NCBI GenBank assembly: GCA_036374175.1
Contig: DASUUH010000038.1
Span: 1 to 19,726 of the forward strand
DNA length: 19,726 bases
Source of the DNA: JASLBX01 sp036374175
Lineage (GTDB): Bacteria > Actinomycetota > Actinomycetes > Jiangellales > Jiangellaceae
Direction of reading: 5' to 3'
The notes beneath the pieces were generated by a model. That model searched no databases, was not told where the DNA came from, and saw only the letters and a program-made list of their open reading frames with translations. Made by a program: the position numbers and the translations under genes. Of this stretch, positions 14,677 to 19,726 are shown in pieces. Numbering within the stretch: position 1 is the first letter of the stretch; the number at the start of each line of letters is the position of its first letter.

Positions 14677-15642
14677 CGGTCGAGCTGCGGATTGGGTGCT
14701 TCTGAACTGTGACGGAGTGATGCCGTACCGGTTGACGAAGGCCTGCCGCATTGTCTCGGCGGAGGAGAACCCGGCGCGTCGGGCGACCTGAGATAGGGGT
14801 AGTTCGGTGGAGGTGAGTAACCCGGCGACGGTTTCAAGGCGGATTCGCTGGACGGCCTTGGCCGGAGGTTCACCGAGGTGCTCACGGAACAGTCTCGTCA
14901 AGTGGCGCACGCTGACGCCCGCCTGTGCGGCGAGGGACGACGTCGTGAGGTCTTCGGCGACGTTCGCGACGGCGTAGTCCAGCACCGTGCGGACGAGTAC
15001 GTGATCCGGCCGGGGAGGAGTGTTGAAGATGCTCATCTGGGCCTGGTTGCCCGGCCGCTGCAGGTACGCAACCACGCCCAGCGCGACGCGCCGCGCAAGT
15101 TCTGGACCGTGATCTTCTTCGATGAACGCCAAGGTGAGATCGAGGGAAGCCGTTACGCCGCCAGAGGTGGCGAGGTTGCCGTCGCGGACGTAGATCGGGC
15201 CGGCGTCAACTTTCACTTTCGGGAACAGGCGCGCGAGGCGGCCGGCGTACCACCAGTGAGTCGTGGCTGAGCGCCCGTCGAGCAGGCCTGTTGCGGCCAG
15301 CACCGTGGCGCCCGTACACACTGACGCCGTCCTGCGCGCCTGATCGGCCAGTCGGCGGACCTGGCGAACGAATTGAGGGCTCTGAGCCGCCACCTCATGA
15401 CCGAGCCCACCGGAGATGATGATCGTGTCGAGCTCGCTGAACGAATCTTCGAGCTTGCCCTGCGCCTGCAACTCGAGTCCGGAGTCGCACCGCACGGGCT
15501 CCCCGCCGCGGCTTACCAGACGGACCCGGTACGGAGGGTAGGCACCGAGCCGGTTCGCCATGTCCAGGCACGTGGTCACGCTCGCGACGTCCACCAGTTC
15601 GGTGCCGTCGTACGCGACCACGAGCACCTGGCGCGCGTCCAT
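14641..15642 (-). CDS. GlxA-family AraC-type transcriptional regulator
   Basis: This 333-residue protein has a DJ-1/PfpI-like N-terminal domain (about 5-195: VLVVAYDGTELVDVAS, IIISGGLGHEV, and SVCTGATVLAATGLLDG with the nucleophile-elbow Cys) and a C-terminal AraC DNA-binding domain with two helix-turn-helix units (SLAAQAGVSVRHLTRLFREH and SQVARRAGFSSAETMRQAF). ATG 15642 gives the usual family length. ATG 15762 has a GAGGGA site upstream, but the 40 extra codons have a low third-position GC (22 of 39 by hand count), so that stretch looks non-coding. It overlaps the convergent dihydrofolate-reductase-family gene by 36 bases. The inducer is unknown. Confidence 0.88.
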   Translation of the reverse strand: MDARQVLVVAYDGTELVDVASVTTCLDMANRLGAYPPYRVRLVSRGGEPVRCDSGLELQAQGKLEDSFSELDTIIISGGLGHEVAAQSPQFVRQVRRLADQARRTASVCTGATVLAATGLLDGRSATTHWWYAGRLARLFPKVKVDAGPIYVRDGNLATSGGVTASLDLTLAFIEEDHGPELARRVALGVVAYLQRPGNQAQMSIFNTPPRPDHVLVRTVLDYAVANVAEDLTTSSLAAQAGVSVRHLTRLFREHLGEPPAKAVQRIRLETVAGLLTSTELPLSQVARRAGFSSAETMRQAFVNRYGITPSQFRSTQSAARPSRIRVRAGRTG

Positions 15643-15828
15643 AACCGCAACATTAAGGCGACCATGCGGCGGCCTGAGCCGTCGACTGGCCAAGACTGGT
15701 GAAATTACCGATTCGGCTCTCGCCGCGTTGGCCGGCCCAGTTCGGTCGTCGCGTTCGGCCATGGTGACGTCCCTCAGTGGTGTGACTGAATAGCGACAAC
15801 CCATCTTCCAGGTGTGGCTTCTATGTGT

Positions 15829-15834
15829 CATACT
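15829..15834 (+). promoter_or_regulatory. Likely -10 element of the 6C RNA promoter
   Basis: CATACT (15829-15834) fits the TANNNT-type -10 hexamer apart from its first base, and lies 6 nt before A15841, the expected start of the 6C RNA. TTCCAG (15806-15811), 17 bp further upstream, is a weak -35. Position is the main support. Confidence 0.45.
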
Positions 15835-15840
15835 GGCGGT

Positions 15841-15900
15841 AACGGCTTTCCCCCCGGCCGAGTAGCGCCCGCCTCGTTACCCCCCGACGAGGCGGGCGCG
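15841..15900 (+). ncRNA. 6C RNA (actinobacterial small RNA with two C6 loops)
   Basis: Two consecutive hairpins each present exactly six cytosines in the loop, which is the definition of the 6C RNA family (Rfam 6C; the mycobacterial B11/6C small RNA belongs here). Hairpin 1 pairs CGGC 15843-15846 with GCCG 15857-15860, loop with CCCCCC at 15850-15855. Hairpin 2 pairs the 13 bp arms 15865-15877 and 15887-15899 perfectly, loop with CCCCCC at 15880-15885. In mycobacteria the loops are reported to pair with G-rich sites in target mRNAs. The 3' end is uncertain; the strong second hairpin may also terminate transcription. A -10-like CATACT lies at the right distance upstream. The family call is from recognition of structure and loop sequence, without a covariance-model search. 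Confidence 0.82.
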
Positions 15901-15961
15901 TTGGTGAACAGGTACATGGCCCGCCGGACACCCTTCGACACGTCTCTCGCCGCGCTGCTGC

Positions 15962-16042
15962 CTCCCGCCGTCCGGAATGAAACCTTCGCGCTTGGGTAGG
16001 CACCTCCGGCACGTCCGCGTTGCAGCCCGAGGACGGCGGGGG
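15962..16042 (+). repeat. Long-range inverted repeat over the recQ leader
   Basis: CCCGCCGTCC (15964-15973) is perfectly complementary to GGACGGCGGG (16031-16040), and with one T-G wobble and one further C-G pair the stem is 12 bp (15962-15973 with 16031-16042). The loop is 57 nt. The right arm ends inside the G-rich GGGGGAGAGG ribosome binding region of the RecQ gene, so the fold could partly hide it. It needs a transcript that starts upstream of 15962. Confidence 0.4.
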
Positions 16043-16053
16043 AGAGGTTAAGT

Positions 16054-17767
16054 GTGGTGACGGCAGCTGAGGAGGGGTCGGAGGCCGAGTCCGGCTCCAG
16101 ACCGGAGACCGACCGGCGAACACAGCTGGATCGCGTTCGTACGGTCGCCCGTGACCGGTTCCGTTGGGATGAGCTGCGCGCGGGTCAGGCGGAGGCGATG
16201 ATCGCCGCATTGGAAGGGCGGGACGTGCTGGCCGTGATGCCAACCGGGGCTGGCAAGTCTGCGCTCTACCAGGTGCCCGCTGTGCTGCTCGACGGGCCGA
16301 CGTTGGTGGTGTCACCGCTGCTGGCGCTTCAGCGCGATCAGATCGGGTTTCTCACCGAGCAGCGGGAGCACTCGGCCGACGCCGTGCAGGTCAGCTCCGA
16401 CGACTCGGCGAGCCGCCGCGACTACGCGCTGGAATCGGTGGACTCGGGGGCCAGTGAGTTCGTGTTCCTCGCGCCCGAACAACTGGCCAACGGTGATGTG
16501 CTCGGTCGGCTTTCGGACGCCCAGCCCTCCCTCGTGGCGGTGGACGAAGCGCATTGCGTGTCCGTATGGGGACACGACTTCCGTCCCGAATACCTTCGAA
16601 TCCGTGACGTCTTGGCACAGCTCGGCCACCCGCCGGTCGTGGCGCTGACCGCAACAGCATCGCCCACCGTCCGCGATGACATCGTGACGCGGCTCGGATT
16701 GCGCGACCCGCACCTCGTCGTCACCGGCTTCGACCGGCCGAACATCCACCTGGCCGTCGAACGCTTCGTTGACGACCGCGCTCGCCGAGAACGCCTGATG
16801 GAGTGGGTTGCTACGCAGCCCGCGCCCGGGATCGTCTACGCCCCTACCCGCCGCACGACTGAGGAGATCGCGGACGCGCTGGCCGCGAGCGGGCTGCGAA
16901 CTGCGGCCTACCACGGTGGGATGCGCAAGGGCGACCGCACCCGGGTCGAGGACGACTTCGACGCCGACCAGCTGGATGCGGTGGTCGCCACGTCGGCATT
17001 CGGCATGGGTATCGACAAGCCGAACGTTCGGTTCGTGGTTCATGCGGCGCTTCCCGACTCGCCCGACACCTATTACCAGGAGATTGGCCGGAGCGGCCGC
17101 GACGACGAGCCGGCACGGGCGCTGTTGCTATATCGCCCGGAGGACATGGGCTTGCGCCGCTATTTCGCCGCTGGCATCCCAGCCGAGGAAGATCTGCGCA
17201 CGGTGGCCTCGGTGCTAGCCCAGGCGACATCGTCCGCTTCGACGGTCGATCGCAGAACACTCCGAAGCCGGACCGGATTGGGCCCCCCGCAAGACCACCC
17301 TGCTGCTGAATCTGCTGGAGCAGGTCGGTGCCGCCGCTGCGGCCCCGGGACCTGGCTTTCAAGCACCGCACTCCGCGCCAAGGCCCGCGGATGCTGCGAG
17401 CGCCGCCGTGGCCGAGGCAGAGCGGCACCGCCGCATCGAGCGGTCGAGGCTGGACATGATCCGGGAGTACGCCGACACGACGGCCTGCCGTCGACAGTTT
17501 CTCCTGGGGTACTTCGGCGAAGATCTGCCCGAGCCCTGCGGCCGGTGCGACACCTGCGAGTCCGGATCAGCTGCGCACCAGGACGCCGACGCGGTAGACC
17601 AGCCGTGGCCCCTTGAGTCGCGCGTCAGCCACCGTGAGTGGGGCGGGGGAACCGTCATGCGATATGACACCGACCGGGTAGTGGTGCTTTTCGACGAGGT
17701 CGGCTACCGGACGCTCGCTCTGCCGCTCGCCGACGAGCGCGACCTCCTTCAGGCCTCCGGCGCCTGA
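16054..17767 (+). CDS. recQ: RecQ-family ATP-dependent DNA helicase, frameshifted
   Basis: The gene encodes a 3'-5' superfamily 2 DNA helicase. The first frame has Walker A PTGAGKS (Lys 68), DEAH box VDEAHCVSVWGHDFRP, motif III ALTATASP, motif V TSAFGMGIDKPNVRF and motif VI QEIGRSGRDD. It then leaves RecQ sequence after SRTGLGP. The true continuation is in the next frame: RKTTLLLNLLEQVGA, a Pro/Ala linker, the zinc-binding cysteines CRRQFLLGYFGED...EPCGRCDTC, and a C-terminal WGGGTVMRYDTDRVVVLF domain like DUF3553, ending at 17767. Dropping one C from GGCCCCCCGC (17281-17290) restores one frame of about 570 residues. As written, translation would stop at 17616 without the zinc site. No HRDC domain is seen. 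GTG 16054 follows GGGGGAGAGG. It could be a pseudogene or an assembly error. Confidence 0.88.
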
Positions 17768-17868
17768 CAGGAGCTCCCGTCGGCACCCACGCTGACTGAA
17801 AGCTAGCGGGGCCGGCGTGAAGCCCGCCGCGGCCGGTTCGGCGTCAAACGCTCGGGTAGAGATGGCGT

Positions 17869-18372
17869 ATGTGGTTTGACTCCTGGTACGACGTCGTGCG
17901 AGTCATATTGGTCGGTGCGGCCGCCTATGTCACGCTCGTGGCGGTGCTCCGTATCTCTGGCAAGAGAACGCTGGCCAAGCTGAACGCGTTCGACCTCATC
18001 GTGACTGTTGCGCTCGGCTCGACGCTGGCGACGATTCTGCTGAACTCCTCTGTGTCGTGGAGCGAGGGCCTGGTCGCGATCGCCGTCCTCACCTCATTGC
18101 AGTACATTGTGGCGCTCATCGGATCGAGAATCCCGTCGGCCCGATCGCTCGTCACTGCCCAGCCGACACTTCTTGTCCACGACGGTGCCGTGCTCGACGA
18201 GGTGCTCCAGGGGGAACGCGTGGCTGTTGCCGAGGTCCGCCAAGCCCTCAGAGCATCTGGCCATGGGGATCTCAGCCAAGTAGCGGCCGTGGTGCTGGAG
18301 ACCGACGGTACCTTGAGCGTCATCGCGTCCGGCAACCGCGGGAACGCATGGGCGCTCGCAGACGTCAGCTAG
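17869..18372 (+). CDS. DUF421/YetF-family membrane protein
   Basis: This 167-residue protein has three predicted N-terminal membrane segments (about 8-26, 42-60 and 66-84) with the family segment RISGKRTLAKLNAFDLIVTV, then a cytoplasmic domain (about 95-167) with ARSLVTAQPTLLVHDGAVL and LRASGHGDLSQVAAVVLETD, ending with SVIASGN. YetF-type proteins are short membrane proteins of unknown function, some tied to spore or stress physiology. ATG 17869 is the first start; the ribosome binding site is weak. It follows recQ on the same strand after about 100 bp, which contain only imperfect GC-rich repeats. Confidence 0.87.
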   Translation: MWFDSWYDVVRVILVGAAAYVTLVAVLRISGKRTLAKLNAFDLIVTVALGSTLATILLNSSVSWSEGLVAIAVLTSLQYIVALIGSRIPSARSLVTAQPTLLVHDGAVLDEVLQGERVAVAEVRQALRASGHGDLSQVAAVVLETDGTLSVIASGNRGNAWALADVS

Positions 18373-18439
18373 AGGGGCACTGGCGTTCTGCGGCGTTTCG
18401 AAGGTGGGCACTTGTCGGGACTCTGCCTCCTCAGCACTC

Positions 18440-18836
18440 GTGGGTCGTGGCCGGATGAGGAAGTGGACCGGCCGGTGGGGCGACAACCCGTTTCATCACC
18501 CGGTGTTCGTGCTGACTCATCATCCGCGACCGTCGGTCGCGATGGCGGGCGGCACGGTTTATCACTTCGTCACTGATGGCATTGAGGCCGCGCTCGAGCG
18601 GGCGCTGACGGCAGCGGAGGGCGCTGACGTTCAGTTGACAGGCGGAGCAGCGACCATCCAGCAGTACCCACGGGCTAGGCTGATCGACGAGATGCACTAT
18701 GCCGTGGGCGCCGATGTTCTTGGGCGGCGGGGAGCGGCTGTTCGACAATTTTGGGTGGTGGGCCGACCGGGTACGACGTGGCCGAGGTCGTTAGTTCTAC
18801 AGCGGCCACGCACGTGCGGCTGGTCCGCAGGGGGAG
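18440..18836 (+). pseudogene. Decayed dihydrofolate-reductase-family gene (YyaP-like), three frameshifts
   Basis: Pieces of one RibD-C/DHFR-family protein lie in order in three frames: RGSWPDEE (to about 18462), WTGRWGDNPFHHPVFVLTHH through TVYHFVTDGIEAAL and LTGGAATIQQYPRARLIDE (18464 to about 18715), FLGGGERLFDNFG (18717-18755), and GPTGYDVAEVVSSTAATHV (18761 on). One-base steps at 18463 (extra G), near 18716, and near 18756 (extra T) would join them. The N-terminal half and a stop codon in the final frame are missing. A 186-codon frame from 18404 covers only the middle part and is not a real product. It is unlike the intact family member at 14065 in detail and is not a recent copy of it. 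Confidence 0.72.
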
Positions 18837-18953
18837 TGAGAGCGCAAATGCCTCCAACGCGCGACGTGCTGCTGCAGGGTTCTGGTCGGCGCAGCGGGCG
18901 GGTGTACATCGCCTGCAAACAACGAACGTTCGGCGAGCTGAGGTCGTGTCACG

Positions 18954-19726
18954 ATGTCGAGTGACGACCTCGACCGGTGCCGCCCCGCGGATCGTGCCTG
19001 GGTGGCCGAGGCGATCGGCAAGGTCGAAGCCGACGCCAATCGGTCGGCCGACACGCATTTGCATGTCTTCCCGCTGCCGGCGGACTGGGGCATCGACCTT
19101 TATCTGAAGGATGAGTCGGTCCATCCGACCGGCTCGTTGAAGCACCGGCTGGCCAGGTCGCTGTTCCTTTATGCGTTGGCCAGCGGCTGGATCCATGCGG
19201 GTTCGACGATCGTGGAAGCCTCGTCGGGGTCGACGGCGGTGTCCGAGGCGTACTTCGCCCGGTTGCTCGGATTGCCGTTCGTCGCGGTGATGCCGCGGCG
19301 GACCAGCGAGGAGAAGGTCACGCTCATCGAGCTGCAAGGAGGCAGGTGTCACCTCGTCAACCGCCCGGCGGACATCTATGACGAGGCACGTCGGCTCGCG
19401 GACAAGCTGGACGGGCACTACATGGACCAGTTCACCTACTCCGAGCGGGCGACGGACTGGCGCGGCAACAACAACATCGCGGAGTCGATCTTCGAGCAGA
19501 TGTCACATGAGCGTCACCCGATTCCCCAGTGGATCGTGGTCGGAGCTGGCACCGGCGGGACGTCCGCGACCATCGGCCGTTACATCAGGTATCGGCGGCA
19601 TCGGAGCATGCTGGCTGTCGTCGATCCGGAGAACTCGGCGTTCTTTCCGGGCTGGTCCAGCGGCTCGTCAGAGTTCACCACGAGCACGCCGTCACGCATC
19701 GAAGGCATCGGCCGGCCGCGGGTGGA
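18954..19726 (+). CDS. PLP-dependent cysteine-synthase-family protein (CysK2-like), 3' end outside window
   Basis: The frame is open from ATG 18954 to the window end (257 codons). It has the fold-type II PLP features: LKDESVHPTGSLKHRLA with the PLP Lys at 63, the substrate loop EASSGSTAVSEAYFARLLG, LPFVAVMP, and the phosphate-binding loop VVGAGTGGTSATIGRYI. The opening RSADTHLHVFPLPADWGIDL is like the actinobacterial CysK2/Rv0848-type subgroup rather than CysK or CysM, as I recall it. Such enzymes make cysteine or S-sulfocysteine from O-phosphoserine or O-acetylserine. AGG lies about 10 nt upstream of the start, a weak site. It follows the decayed gene on the same strand. The substrate is not shown by the sequence. 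Confidence 0.86.
   Translation, partial: MSSDDLDRCRPADRAWVAEAIGKVEADANRSADTHLHVFPLPADWGIDLYLKDESVHPTGSLKHRLARSLFLYALASGWIHAGSTIVEASSGSTAVSEAYFARLLGLPFVAVMPRRTSEEKVTLIELQGGRCHLVNRPADIYDEARRLADKLDGHYMDQFTYSERATDWRGNNNIAESIFEQMSHERHPIPQWIVVGAGTGGTSATIGRYIRYRRHRSMLAVVDPENSAFFPGWSSGSSEFTTSTPSRIEGIGRPRV

Larger units (their letters stand above)
15643..16053. other. Divergent regulatory interval between the AraC-type and RecQ genes
   Basis: This interval of 411 bp holds the leader of the AraC-type gene, the 6C RNA and its promoter, and the recQ leader with a long inverted repeat and a G-rich ribosome binding site. A small frame of 31 codons (GTG 15904 to TAG 15999) has good codon use but no known family or convincing ribosome binding site, so I do not call it a gene. 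Confidence 0.6.

Noticed and set aside
15904..15999. A 31-codon frame after the 6C RNA (ending NETFALG)
   Set aside because: It has plausible codon use but no recognised family, no convincing ribosome binding site, and it lies in a leader full of inverted repeats.

Overview
The window is high-GC bacterial DNA with GTG starts, Shine-Dalgarno sites of the AAGGAGG type and tightly packed genes. It holds a two-hairpin, double-C6 RNA of the 6C family, which is known from Actinobacteria. Together with the gene set (GlxA-type AraC regulator, GH15 trehalase-like enzyme, CysK2-like enzyme, hydrolase/OsmC fusion) this points to an actinomycete chromosome. I cannot name the genus. I see no tRNA, rRNA, CRISPR array, intact insertion sequence or prophage.

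Layout. (1) 1-2193: a plus-strand operon of a DUF3179 protein (5' end outside the window), a TlpA-like thioredoxin lipoprotein and a CcdA-like membrane protein, probably an extracytoplasmic thiol-redox unit. (2) 2216-3013: a minus-strand lipoprotein with an FN3-like and a discoidin-like domain. (3) 3171-4887: a DUF427 gene diverging from an alpha/beta-hydrolase-OsmC fusion. (4) 4902-7166: a TauE/SafE exporter and a Met-rich membrane protein on the minus strand, diverging from a Crp/Fnr-type regulator with a palindrome between them. (5) 7167-9524: an AT-richer patch with a secreted LVIVD-repeat protein flanked by about 430 and 580 bp of gene-poor DNA. (6) 9525-12623: a GH15 enzyme, then two 5'-truncated gene ends facing apart, a DUF3179 remnant and a LuxR/LAL C-terminal piece, which look like the sides of one deletion. 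(7) 12642-13935: an SDR dehydrogenase and a MarR regulator, divergent across 31 bp with a palindromic operator. (8) 14065-15642: a dihydrofolate-reductase-family protein and a GlxA-type AraC regulator, converging with a 36 bp overlap. (9) 15841-17767: the 6C RNA and a RecQ-type helicase gene broken by one extra C in a C6 tract. (10) 17869-19726: a DUF421/YetF membrane protein, a decayed dihydrofolate-reductase-family pseudogene and a PLP-dependent cysteine-synthase-family gene that runs off the end.

Taken together, this is an accessory stretch with several small redox or stress modules, each paired with its own regulator (Crp/TauE, MarR/SDR, AraC/DHFR), and clear gene decay: at least three pseudogenes or truncated genes and one frameshifted helicase. 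I do not see a large unknown multi-gene system. The most informative signals are the 6C RNA beside recQ with a G-rich leader, a hairpin covering the DUF427 ribosome binding site, the two palindromic operators and the deletion scar.
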